DNA of 64,000 nucleotides from Liopterus haemorrhoidalis (taxonomy: Eukaryota > Arthropoda > Insecta > Coleoptera > Dytiscidae). Made by a program: the position numbers and the translations under genes. Each line of letters starts with the position of its first letter. Positions within the stretch are counted from its first letter, which is position 1. The stretch is from NCBI GenBank assembly GCA_963971575.1, contig OZ020611.1:244800654-244864653 (forward strand), given 5' to 3'. Below the pieces are notes generated by a model that worked only from the letters and a program-made list of their open reading frames with translations, searched no databases and was not told the origin of the DNA. Positions 53,872-64,000 of the stretch are shown here, piece by piece.

Positions 53872-54664
53872 AATAGATTCTAGAGGTTGTCTCATATGGA
53901 CATGACCTACGCAACGTCATGTGACCCGTGACGTCAGTGCCAGTCCTAAGAGTATATCGTAATACACATTATAAGCATTTCACCTCACATTTATAGTAAA
54001 AATAACACGCAATTAAGAAAAACAATATTATTTTAAACAATAATAATGTTTTACAATGTTTTAGGATTACCAATTACTTAAACATACATTGGAAGATTGT
54101 TCCCTTAAAAGTAACTGTAAAAGAAAAACCTAAAATTAAATCGTAATTTGCATTTAGATTTAAATTGATTTAAGTAAGAATTATTTTTAATTTCCAGAAG
54201 CAGAACATTTAATAATTTAATACCATTATTGAAAATATAATTTAATGTATGCTATTTTTTATGTATTTTGTAATATTTACAAATATCTTTATTTTGCTAA
54301 TAAAATTTAAAAGTGAATAGTTACCTAAGGTTGTAATTAGTTAATTAAATGATACATGGATAGGTGGGCAAATATAAACAAGATAACATAATGAAAATTG
54401 TTTTATTTTTTATGAAAAATACCGCAACAACAAAATGTATTTAAGTATAAGCTATTCCAAACCTTTAAGCGGGCCAAATGGAATTTAATTTTTTTTAAAG
54501 TTATTACAAGCTAATTTTTTAATGTTCGAAGTTGGGTTTTGCTAAACAAAATGATCAAAGGCTTCAATTAAACGTTAACAGTTACTAGAATTCAAAATCT
54601 AGTTCCGCTTAAAACTAAAGAAACAGGCTATAACTTATATATACATATAATTTTATATGTTGTA

Positions 54665-54832
54665 TCTCATTTTGTAATACGTAACTAGATCTGATGATTT
54701 TAATGACTTGTGGTGTGTACAGACTTTGATGTATCCATGTGAACAAATACTATGATAATATTATAAATGTATTGTAAATATACAACATAAAAAATGAACT
54801 TTCCCTGTCAGTTACGTATCACAAAATGAAAC
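54665..54832. mobile_element. MITE with TCTCATTTTGTAATACGTAA ends, copy 2
   Basis: It is the opposite-orientation relative of 11363-11533, sharing the ends and the internal CAACATAAAAAATGAACTTT block. Confidence 0.7.
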
Positions 54833-54962
54833 ATATAATACAGTAAAAATAAAAATAATTTTAATATTCAGAATTTTATTATTATTATTATTATTAATCA
54901 GGTACATTAAACATATAAACAAAATATTGGATAAAAATTATTCCTATATGCTATAAAGAAAT

Positions 54963-55130
54963 TTATACAAGTTTTTTCATTTTTTTAGAAGTTTTTGAAC
55001 GATCTTTTTCTGTTTCGCACTTACTCTTTTTATTTTCCTTTGCTTCTCTTTGTTTTAAATTTAAATATTTAATCCTTATAAATAATCTTTGTTGTATCAC
55101 ATCACTGAGATAATCGTTTACATTAGACAT
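54963..55130 (-). CDS. Small basic open frame of unknown function
   Basis: The 55-codon frame starts MSNVNDYLSDVIQQRLFIRI and ends in a Lys-rich tail KTSKKMKKLV. It lies inside the 1.5-kb TIR element at 53872-55405 and is its only start-to-stop frame with a biased, protein-like composition. It could be the cut-down N-terminus of a transposon protein or chance. Confidence 0.25.
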   Translation of the reverse strand: MSNVNDYLSDVIQQRLFIRIKYLNLKQREAKENKKSKCETEKDRSKTSKKMKKLV

Positions 55131-55919
55131 TTAAATAAATACTATTCTCTATCTGATTTTGTTAATAATTCCAATAAAACTTCCCTGGATTTCGTTAAAA
55201 TTAGTTGAACAATACAATAAATCCTCAAATATTATTAAAAGTCTTCGAAAATACTCAAAACTGAAGAAAAAAATGAACTATTACAATACTAACAACACGT
55301 TTATTGCAGTACCAGGACTGGCACTGACGTCATACCTTACCCTCGCCGCATACCTACCCGCGCACTCTATAAGCTGCACTATGAGACAACCTCTAGAATC
55401 TATTACCCTTGACCTATTGTGACATAATATTTGAGAGTTTTTAAATAGTTGGCAATATGTTTTGATAGTGGCGACATCTTACACTTCTACATGAACTATA
55501 TAAATCCAGCAGTTCTAGGCCGGTAATGTGTTTAACTTACTTGTACACTGTGCCTGCAAAAAAAGGGGGAAATGTTTTTAATTTTACAAATCATTGCAAT
55601 TTCATCATACATATAATTACAGAAATTATTAGGTGTGTTCGATTTGCACATTTGCAGTTACTGTTTACTGCCGCGTTAAAAAAATCTGTTCGTTTTGTTT
55701 CGCAGTAACTGCAAAACTGTTCGATTTGTCGTAATTTACTGCCAGTTTATGACGCTACTGCGAAAAAGTTACAGCTGCTTCTCTTGCGGATTATTTGTTA
55801 CGGCTGTGTTTGTTTACCTTTTTGAGTTGGTACCATAGATAAAGAATAAATGGTTGGTACTTTGTTTTTGACTTTTTGACAGGAATATGGCTAGCATATT
55901 TGTTTTGATATTTATACTA

Positions 55920-56249
55920 TAGTGCGTTCGAAGGTGAGTTTGCAGTACAGGGCATATGGAGTAGTTCTTTTTCATACTCTCTAATGGGTTTACAGAATGA
56001 CGCTATCCTTTTCTTGCCAGTCGACGTTGCCAGCTCTAAAACGCGCTGATCTGTGAAGACGCAGTATTCTACAAATGGCCATTTGTTTTTATTGAATGTT
56101 ATTTTGAGTTTTATAAGAGTTGATTTTTGTAAATAATACGAGTTTTTCATATTATTATAATTGACACATTTGACACTTTTACAACATTTGGCAACACCGC
56201 TCCCATTTGCCATAAGAGCTATACTGCAAACTCACCTTCGAACGCACTA
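55920..56249. mobile_element. 330-bp MITE with TA target, confirmed by an empty site
   Basis: The ends TAGTGCGTTCGAAGGTGAGT and inverted ACTCACCTTCGAACGCACTA are perfect, and TA is duplicated. The second host copy (63890-63897) has the uninterrupted sequence TATACTATATTC. A 98-codon minus frame spans it (MANGSGVAKCCKSVKCVNYN) but has no recognised domain. Confidence 0.93.
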
Positions 56250-56344
56250 TATATTCTTTGATGGCTAATGTCTTACAAATTCTTTTTTTGAATATCCTGG
56301 GACAAGAGTTTATATAAATTTTTCAGTTTTTCTATCCTGGGGCA

Positions 56345-56448
56345 TTTTGTAAACCTCGCAAATACAGTTCATAACTTCATCATCCGAACTCGAAAAATCT
56401 AAATCTGAATCAGATGATTCTGGATTTGATAATATTTCAAGATCCATT
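56345..56448 (-). pseudogene. Short acidic N-terminal exon of the TIR element
   Basis: The minus frame MDLEILSNPESSDSDLDFSS SDDEVMNCICEV then MPQDRKTEKFI ends in a stop. Acidic Ser/Asp-rich starts like this are common at the N-terminus of DNA transposase exons. The remainder of the protein is missing, and part of the frame is also in copy 2. Confidence 0.4.
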
Positions 56449-56481
56449 AAATATATCTAATATTTTTCACCCTTTCGAAAC

Positions 56482-56801
56482 TAGGCTGACCAGATATTTT
56501 TCATAGAAAAAGGGTATACTAAAAAAAAGGTTACACTCCAAAAATTCAAATAATGAGCAAAAAACAGAGGTCCTCATTCAAAAATACTAGTGACGAGCAA
56601 AAAAAAGGTCTTCACTCCCAAAATAGAAGTGATGAGCAGAAAAAAAAGGTCCTAACTTCTAAACTAGAAGTAATAAAAACAAGTGACCATCAAAAAAGAG
56701 TATATTCAGGGTTTTTTTTTTTTTATAAAAAGTAAGAGTATAGAAAATATTACTCAAAAAAGAGTATAATACTCTTAAAAAGAGTACGTCTGGTCACCCT
56801 A
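56482..56801. mobile_element. 320-bp hAT-type MITE with internal repeats
   Basis: It starts TAGGCTGACCAGATATTTTT and ends CGTCTGGTCACCCTA. The flanks TTCGAAAC and TTCGACAC form an 8-bp duplication with one difference. Internal units of about 48 bases with GAGCAAAAAA-AGGTC give a false Lys-rich frame. Confidence 0.75.
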
Positions 56802-57139
56802 TTCGACACACAAGATAATCTCCGAACCAAATCGTAAAAAGATTCTTAACCTGGAAAGTTATCTGACATTTAACATTTACGTCAGACGTACTTCTTATTC
56901 TTTACGTATAAACAAATCGAACAGAAAATTATACTCGCTGTATGTTACCAGTTTTTAGTAGTAAACTGCTAGCTGCAGCGTTTTACTGCTAGCGTTTAGC
57001 AGTACAACGCGAAGGTGCAAATCGAACATACCTATTGTATATATGTTAACAACAATAAATTCAAGAAATACATATGATCGCATGATTTGTAAAAAAAAAA
57101 AATTAATAAAAAAGAAATATATATATATATATCTATATA

Positions 57140-60100
57140 TATATAAAAGGCAGTGTCCTGACTGACTGACTGACTGACTGACTGACTGACTCACTCATCA
57201 CCGCCCAGCCCGAACCCCTCGGCCTAGAAACTTGAAATTCGGAGAGTATATTCCCTTCATGACGTAAGCACCCACTAAGAAGGGATTTTTCAAAATTCCA
57301 CTCCTAGGGGATGAAAAGGGGTGAAATGTGATTTCACGAATTCCGTAATATCTCTTAGGGCCGATGGGATATCGACTTGCTTTTTGCTTACAAAGATTAC
57401 TCATACAAATACCGAATCACCAATTTCAGGATTTTGTCCTAATCAACCCCTAAAGGGGTGGATCTACAATCGGGGTGAGTTATACATTCCGTCGTATTTC
57501 CTGTGTTCGTTTAGTTGCAACATTACTTTTTAGCACATAGGAGTCTTTTTAAAATATCTCGAAAAGGTTTTGGTAGTTTTGGTCACCCTATAGGGTGAAA
57601 AGGGGTGAATTATGATTTCAAGTATTCCTTAATATCTCTTAGAACCAATAAGATATCGACTTGCTTTTTGATTACAAAGATTACCCATACATATACCGAA
57701 AAACATATTTCAGGTTTTTGTCCTAATCAACCCCTAAAGGGGTAAATCTACAATCAGAGTGAATTATACATCCCGTCGTATTTCCTGTGTTCATTAGTTG
57801 CAGCATTACTTTCTGGCACATAGGTGTCTTTTTAAAATATCTCGAAATGGGTTTGACAGTTTTTTAAAATTTCACCCCTAAGGGTTGAAAAGGGGTGAAT
57901 TGTGATTTCAAGGATTCCTTAATATCTCTTAGAACCAATAAGATATGGACTTACTGTGAATTTGTCCTAATCAACCCCTAAAGGGATGGATCTACAATCG
58001 GGGTGAGTTATACATTCCGTCTTATATCCTGTGTTCGTTTAGTTGCAACATTACTTTTTAGCACATAGGTGTCTTTTTAAAACATCTCGAAAAGGTTTTG
58101 ATAGTTTTTTAAAATTTCACCCCTAAAGGGTGAAAAGGGGTGAATTGTGATTTCAAGGATTGTTTAATAATTTTTAACACCAATAAGATATTGACTTGCT
58201 TTTTGCTTACAAAGATTACTCATACAAATACCGAAAAATATATTTCAGGATTTTATCCTAATCAACCCCTAAAGGATGGATCTACAAGCGGGGTGAATTA
58301 TACATCCCGTCGTATTCCCTGTGTTTATTGAGATATAAGGTTTCTTTTTGGCACATAGGCGTCTTTTTAAAATATCTCGAAATGATTTTGACAACTTTTT
58401 TAAATTTAACCCCTAAAGTGTGAAAAGGGGTGAAATGTGATTTCAAGGATTGTTTAATAATTTTTAACACTAATAAGATATCGACTTGTTTTTGCTTACA
58501 AAAACTACCCTTGCAAATTCGGAAAAAACAATTTTTTGATTTTGTCCTAATCAACCCCTTAAGGGGTGGATGTACAATCGGGGTGAATTATGCATCCCGC
58601 CGTATTTCCTGTGTTCGTTTAGTTGCAACATTACATTTTGGCACATAGGTACCTTTTTAAAATATCTCGAAATAGTTTTGACATTTTTTTAAAATTACCC
58701 CCTAAAGGGTGAAAAGGGATGAATTGTGATTTCAAGGATTCCTTAATATCTCTTAGGACCAATAAGATATTGACTTGCTTTTTGCTTACAAAGATTACTC
58801 ATACAAATACTGAAAAACTTATTTCAGGATTTGGTCCTAATCAACCCCTAAAGGGATGGATCTACAATCAAGGTGAATTATACATCCCGTCGTATTTCCT
58901 CTGTTCGTTTAGTTGCAACATTAATTTTTGGCACATAGATGTCTTTTTAAAATATCTCGAAATAGTATTGACAGTTTTTTTTAAATTTCACCCCTAAAGA
59001 GTGAAAAGGGGTGAATTGTGATTTCAAGGATTGTTTCATATTTTTGAACACCAATAAGATATCGACTTGCTTTTTGCTTACACTTTTTGCTTAGGATGTC
59101 CTCGTGATTTCAAGGATTGTTTAATATTTTTGAACACCAATAAGATATTGACTTGGTTTTTGCTTACAAAATCTACCCATGCAAGTACCGAAAAACCAAT
59201 TTTTGGATTTTGTCCTAATCAACCCCTTAAGGGGTGGATCAACAATCGGGATGAATTATACATCCCGTCGTATTTCCTGTGTTCGTTTAGTTGCAACATT
59301 ACTTTTTGGCACAAAGGTATCTTTTTAAAATATCTCGAAATAGTTTTGACATTTTTTTAAAATTACCCCCTAAAGGGTGAAAAGGGCTGAATTGTGATTT
59401 CAAGGATTCCTTAATATCTAGGTGTTTTTTTTTTAATATCTCGAAATGATTTTGACATTTTTTTAATTTCACCCCTTAAGGGTGAAAAGGGGTGAAATGT
59501 GATTTCAGTAATTCCTTAATTCTTTTAGGACCAATAAGATATCGACCTGGTGTTTGCTTACAAAAATTATCCATACAAATGCCGAAAAACTTATTTCAGG
59601 ATTTCGTCCTAATCAACCCCTAAAGGGGTGATTCTACAAACGGGGTAGATTATACATCGCGTCGTATTTCCTGTGTTTGTTGAGTTATAACGTTTCTTTT
59701 TGGCACATAGGTGTCTTTTTAAAATGTCTCGAAATGGTTTTTTACCTTTAACAAATATCACCCCTAAAGGGTGAAAAGAGGGAATTGTGATTTCAAGGAC
59801 GCCCTAATATCTTCTAGGATCAATAAGATATAGACTTGGTTTTTGCTTATAAAGATTACCCATACAAATGCCGAGAAATGAATTTCAGGATTTTATCTTA
59901 ATCAACCCCTAAAGGGGTGAATCTACATTCGGGATGAATTATAGAACCCTTTGTATTTCCAGCGGTTGTTGAATTATAAACATTCCATTTTGGCATATAT
60001 GAGTTTTGACAGTTTTCTTTCACTCCTAAAGGGTAAATTAGTATTTTTTTGTTAGAAATAAAAAATTCGGAGAGTACATTTTTCAGTATGACGTAAGAAC

Positions 60101-60322
60101 CCACTAAGAAAGGATTTTTTCAAGTTCGACCCCTATCAGGTGAAAAGGAGTAAAATGTTTTTTCCCGGATTCCTCAATATCTCTTAGGACAGATGAGATA
60201 TCGACTAGATTTTTTGTTACAAAGGTTACCCATACACAAGTTTAAAAACAAACTGCGGATTTTATGCCAATGAGACCATCAATATACCGTAGCGAAGCAC
60301 GGGTTTTCAGCTAGTATATTTA
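57140..60322 (+). mobile_element. Helentron-like element built of ~290-bp tandem repeats
   Basis: It lies in a TATATA tract. The left end is AAAAGGCAGTGTCCTGACTG followed by a GACT run; the right end is CGTAGCGAAGCACGGGTTTT then CAGCTAG, as in insect Helentron/Helitron-2-type ends. Units share TTTCAAGGATTCCTTAATAT, CTAATCAACCCCTAAAGGGG and a TTCACCCCTAAAGGGTGAA hairpin. No Rep/helicase gene is present. Confidence 0.72.
57310..60000 (+). repeat. Internal satellite of the Helentron-like element, about 9-10 units
   Basis: The mark GGGGTGAATTGTGATTTCAA starts units near 57325, 57603, 57893, 58136, 58429, 58721, 59010, 59385, 59489 and 59782, with some truncated units (59093 region). Each unit has two hairpins, ACCCCTAAAGGGGT and CACCCCTAAAGGGTG. 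Confidence 0.88.
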
Positions 60323-60459
60323 TATATATATATATATATATATATTGTAATTTTTGTATATTTGAAAGAAAAACAACAAAATAACACTATATTATAAACA
60401 AAATAAACAACACCTTATGGCTTTATAAATATTACAAAATAGATATAAACATAAAACTA

Positions 60460-60715
60460 TTGAGAAGTGACATTACCGTTGGCGGCGCTGTAATTCATGG
60501 CAAAATGGCTGAATTGTCTAGTATTCAGCTGTCAATATGCTAACAGGGAACAGGTTAATTTAAGCACAGTACATTTTTATTTTATGAAAATGAATCTATC
60601 GACGTTCTAACAAAAAATCAACACCAGAACATATGTAATAATTTCAAACAGTACTACAGTCGCCTGGTACAATATTTGACCACCAGACTGCGTATCTGAG
60701 CGTGTCAGTTCTCAA
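60460..60715. mobile_element. 256-bp MITE, copy 1
   Basis: The ends TTGAGAAGTGACA and TGTCAGTTCTCAA are inverted, with TA on both sides. It has the same length as the copy at 61168-61423. Confidence 0.88.
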
Positions 60716-60798
60716 TAGGGAACCCCTTTTAAGATTGCAGCGCCAATGTGGCAAAATCGGACTAACTAAATAGAAAATAAGAACTTTTTGACATATTG

Positions 60799-60950
60799 AG
60801 CACAGTACATTTTTATTTTATGAAAATGTATCTATCGACATTCTAACAAAAAATCAACACTAGAAAATATGTAATAATTGCAAACAGTACTACAGTCGCG
60901 TAGTACAATATTTGACCACCAGACTGCGTATCCGAGCGTGTCAGTTCTCA
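60799..60950. mobile_element. 256-bp MITE family, truncated copy 2
   Basis: The right 150 bases match copies 1 and 3 closely (CAGTACATTTTTATTTTATG to TGTCAGTTCTCAA). The left part is replaced by unrelated sequence. Confidence 0.85.
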
Positions 60951-61167
60951 ATTGATAATACGTTGTAATCTGACATTTAGAAAGAATTTATTAATATTTT
61001 TGTCTTGATTTATGTTTTCTTAATAAATATGACATATATGCCAAACAAATATAAAATCTAAAATCCAAACAAATGTAACATATGTGTCAGAACAATAACA
61101 AACTTGTCTATTTGGTTAGTTCAACATAATTCCGCCAGATAGAGTCTCTCTTAGGAACATTTCTTTA

Positions 61168-61423
61168 TTGAGAAGTGACATTACCGTTGGCGGCGCTGTT
61201 TTTCAAGGCAATATGGCGGTCGTGTCTAGTATTCAGCTGTCAATATGCTAACAGCGAACAGGTTAATTTAAGCCCAGTACATTTTTATTTTATGAAAATG
61301 TATCTATCGACATTCTAACTAAAAATAAACACTAGAAAATATGTAATAATTTCAAACAGTACAACAGTCGCGTAGTACAATATTTGACTACCAGACTGCA
61401 TATCCGAGCGTGTCAGTTCTCAA
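61168..61423. mobile_element. 256-bp MITE, copy 3
   Basis: It has the same ends and TA flanks as copy 1 and identical length. Differences are scattered substitutions, for example GGCGGCGCTGTTTTTCAAGG for the copy 1 version. Confidence 0.88.
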
Positions 61424-61601
61424 TAGTCTATCCCAAATGTCTAAGCGGAACTAATGAGATTATTATTTTCATAATTCCAAATATGAGGCCAAACAAATAA
61501 AAAAAACAGATGTATCCTCCAATTTTATTAATGACAATAGTGATTGAGGTGTACATTATACTAATTCAACTGAAATAAAATATACATATTTACAGTACCT
61601 A

Positions 61602-62505
61602 TTTTTTTTTTTTTTTTTTAAGAGGAGAAATCTTCGCAAAGACACTTGCACGCCCGTGCGTGCAGGTAGTGCAGGATTTCTACCTGCTAAAACTCCCCTT
61701 CTTCGCCACGCTTGAGGCATCCGGAACCATCCGTTAGGATATCAGCTTCAGTTGCCCCCTGGCAGTCTATTAAGGCTCCCCTCTATTCGACTCCTGCTGT
61801 CTGCTCCTTTCTTCGGTCTCTTTCCTTTCCATGATGGCTTTAATCATCTTGTGGATGGCTTCCCACTTTCTCCTGGATTGCATCATTTCTGCAACCAGGG
61901 CGTCAGGTGTCAATGCCGCTGGGCATAGGGCCCCCACCTCCACCCTCGCCGCGTCCCAACGCATGCACTGAAAGATGGTGTGCTCCACAGAGTCCACCAT
62001 TCCGCAGTACACGCACGTATCCTCCAGGTCCTGTCAACGCTTGGGTCAATAAGTAGTCTAGCTTACGGTGAGGGCATTCAAGCCAGGTCCTTACGTCTGG
62101 TATCAGACGTTTCGTCCACTGGCCTTTGGTGGTGTTCCTATTCCATTCGTCCTGCCATTGAGCGATGCTCTGCTCCCTGGCATTCCGTCTGGTGGTCTCG
62201 CCGCGACTGGCACTCTCGGTCACCGTCCTCCTTTCCTCGACCAGGAGGAAAATCGGAACGGTTCCCGTGATCACCTGCAGGGCAACGCTCGACACGGTGC
62301 GGTAGGCCGACGCGCACCTGAGCAGTGCCTTCCGCTGTGCACCTATAAGGATATCCCTATATTTTGCATATTTGCCCACCTCGTGCCAAATAGAGGCTCC
62401 GTATAGGAGTATCGAGTGCAGCACTCCACAAAGCACCGCCCTTTTTCCACTCGAGGGGCCTCCAACGTTCGGCCTTCATCAGCCTGCCGAGCATGCATGT
62501 CCTCA
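61602..62505 (-). pseudogene. R1-clade LINE, 5'-truncated 3' end with poly-A
   Basis: Minus frames read LLYGASIWHEVGKYAKY, AYRTVSSVALQVITGTVPIF and LIPDVRTWLECPHRKLDYLL, then in another frame DTCVYCGMVDSVEHTIFQCM, the C-terminal region of R1-type reverse-transcriptase proteins ending in a CCHC-like motif. A small deletion near 62030 shifts the frame. A poly-A tail (T run at 61603-61620) and a 17-bp duplication with one difference flank it. Confidence 0.9.
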
Positions 62506-62522
62506 CATATTTACACTACCTA

Positions 62523-63601
62523 CTGTATTTACAGTATTCATACTGTTTTTAAAGAATAATTTTATAAAAGTTCTTACCGTAATATATGCAGATAATTTAA
62601 AAATTTTATATAATTTTTTGATATTATACTCACTGATGATGGCGTTTATGTTTACAGTTTATGATTAGTTTTTACATGTATAAGCATTTTATTTGCTGAG
62701 TGTATTATCATCTGACACTACCGATAGAGGCGCCACTGCATTGTACATCATGGCTGACGCAGATAGGATATTTTTGACAGGTTCCATAGTATCTTCATGT
62801 GATATTTATTGAAATTAATTTATTATTCAATATGAGGGTTGCGTTAAATGAAATTTTCCGTTTTCTCAGTGCCCAAGTAACCTCTAGGGTTATAATTGAA
62901 GGTAATAAGGTTTTTTTGCCACGTTTCGGAACACTATGAAAACTTAGGTCTCTATCACGACCTACCTTTGCATTGCAGAGATAAACACAACAATTCACGT
63001 TGCATTTAATTTTTTCTTGCAATTTTAAAGATATTTTGTAAAAACTCGCTATGAAAACAACAGTAAACAAATTCGTCTATCCTCCACCTGTCAGTTTCTC
63101 AAAATCTTACTAGAGGCGCTTCAGTTATTGTCAGTTGACAATAAGGTCTGTTCGTAGAATTATTTACAACGGTTTATTATCGTCAGACGCAATCGCCCAG
63201 TAATTTAACACACTCCTAACTCCTACAAACTCTGCGCATTTTGCTGACGATTATAAACTGTTCGAAATGACTTTACGAACTACTAATTAGTTCGAATTAC
63301 TAACGTTATGCGCGATTCCTGGCTTACTAGCACACAAACGCTGTGCCAGTTTTGCCCTATGGATTGAGACGTCTTCCTATTTTACTTTGTCTATGAGCTA
63401 GAGTGAAAATGTTTCTGACACCCGCCACTGCAGTTGATCCTTGGATTGGTCCGCACAGAGCAGATATTGTCTGGGCCATGCGTCCCTTGCCCCGCGACAC
63501 CCGCTGATACAGGTACATCTGGAACTACACACAAATTAAGGCAAATCTATTTATTAATTATTTTTAAAATAATTAAAATACACAACAGCGTTCAGATATA
63601 T
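62523..63601. other. Stretch without recognised gene
   Basis: 63147-63260 matches part of 39388-39480 and may be another MITE family. A minus frame at 62795-63070 contains CNVNCCVYLCNAKVGRDRDL and LSFHSVPKRGKK, which loosely recalls the start of a THAP finger (C-x4-C ... FHSVP); this is tentative. Confidence 0.4.
62900..63040 (-). pseudogene. Possible THAP-finger start
   Basis: The frame reads CNVNCCVYLCNAKVGRDRDL and then SFHSVPKRGKK. In THAP fingers a C-x(2-4)-C pair is followed by FHxFP or FHSVP and a basic stretch, which fits. The rest of the domain is not in frame. It may be a second, unrelated THAP-bearing transposon relic. Confidence 0.4.
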
Positions 63602-64000
63602 TAGGTGTGTTCGATTTGCACATTTGCAGTTACTGTTTACTGCCACGTTAAAAAAATCTGTTCGTTTTGTTTCGCAGTAACTGCAAATCTGTTCGATTTG
63701 TCGTAATTTACTGCCAGTTTATGACGCTACTGCGAAAAAGTTACAGCTGCTTTACTTGCGGATTATTTGTTACGGCTGTGTTTGTTTACCTTTTTGAGTT
63801 GGTACCATAGATAAAGAATAAATGGTTGGTACTTTGTTTTTGACTTTTTGACAGGAATATGGCTAGCATATTTGTTTTGATATTTATACTATATTCTTTG
63901 ATGGCTAATGTCTTACAAATTCTTTTTTTTTGAATATCCTGGGACAATAGTTTCTATAAAATTTTTCAGTTTTTCTATCCTGGGGCATTTTGTAAACCTC
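63602..64000. mobile_element. GGTGTGTTCGATTTGCAC-family element, copy 2 (cut by window end)
   Basis: It is nearly identical to 55630-55919 plus 56250-56360 and lacks the 330-bp MITE. It continues past the right edge. Confidence 0.92.

Larger units (their letters stand above)
53872..55405. mobile_element. 1.5-kb TIR element inserted at the gag start
   Basis: AATAGATTCTAGAGGTTGTC at the left and the inverted GACAACCTCTAGAATCTATT at the right, continuing through TCATA, are perfect. Inside are a MITE (54665-54832) and a small basic open frame. The superfamily is not clear, and no transposase is seen. Confidence 0.8.
55630..57034. mobile_element. 1.4-kb TIR element (GGTGTGTTCGATTTGCAC family), copy 1
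   Basis: TAGGTGTGTTCGATTTGCAC at the left and GTGCAAATCGAACATACCTA at the right are inverted. A second copy begins at 63602. It contains two nested MITEs (55920-56249, 56482-56801) and a short acidic reading frame. Confidence 0.8.

Noticed and set aside
57198..60104. Many frames of 60-97 codons sharing similar sequences
   Set aside because: They are repeated translations of the ~290-bp Helentron-like units; start and stop positions follow the repeat, not a gene.
62068..62406. Plus-strand frames of 96-112 codons
   Set aside because: They are antisense shadows of the R1-clade reverse-transcriptase relic.

Overview
This is a eukaryotic, AT-rich window, most likely from an insect or other arthropod. 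The evidence is one split gene with canonical GT-AG introns and an arthropod-type core promoter, together with relics of typical insect transposon classes: hAT, piggyBac, Tc1/mariner, PIF/Harbinger, THAP-bearing elements, Helentron-like, R1-clade LINE and Ty3/gypsy-like. I cannot name the species from the sequence.

The one host gene I can support is on the minus strand and spans about 31 kb, from a TATA/Inr promoter near 41000 leftwards to at least 10206. I assembled eight coding exons: 40881-40920, 40725-40799, 37705-37776, 37329-37403, 31104-31193, 19160-19397, 14195-14502 and 10206-10355. Reading phase is kept at every junction, giving about 349 codons. The last three exons encode the conserved core of the XK-related (XKR/CED-8) membrane protein family. 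The first five encode a polar N-terminal region. Exons 3 and 4 are a tandem in-phase duplication. The 3' end of the gene was not found; it lies left of 10206 or outside the window.

Nearly everything else is transposon sequence in the introns and flanks, often several layers deep. From left to right: 1-8.4 kb holds MITEs, a hAT transposase pseudogene cut by a hAT MITE, and a three-layer nest (MITE, THAP element, Tc1). 8.4-9.0 kb is a pure tetranucleotide array of about 158 copies. 9-19 kb holds hAT MITEs, mariner and tRNA-derived relics, a TCA-flanked element and a solo LTR. 23-29 kb is dominated by roughly 1-kb arms of a GTCTGTC-bearing repeat that carry tRNA-like modules, plus piggyBac and minisatellites. 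29.2-30.9 kb is a hAT element containing Tc1 debris. 32-36.9 kb is a 4.9-kb PIF/Harbinger-type element with nested insertions. 44.9-46.1 kb is a second Harbinger element with a transposase relic. 48-55.4 kb is a broken gypsy-like gag/protease region with MADF-bearing, THAP-bearing and other DNA elements. 57.1-60.3 kb is a Helentron-like element built of repeats of about 290 bp. 60.4-62.5 kb holds a 256-bp MITE family and a 5'-truncated R1-clade LINE with a 17-bp target duplication.

Only the XKR gene is likely to act as a cellular gene. No transposon open frame looks intact, so none is likely to be active by itself.
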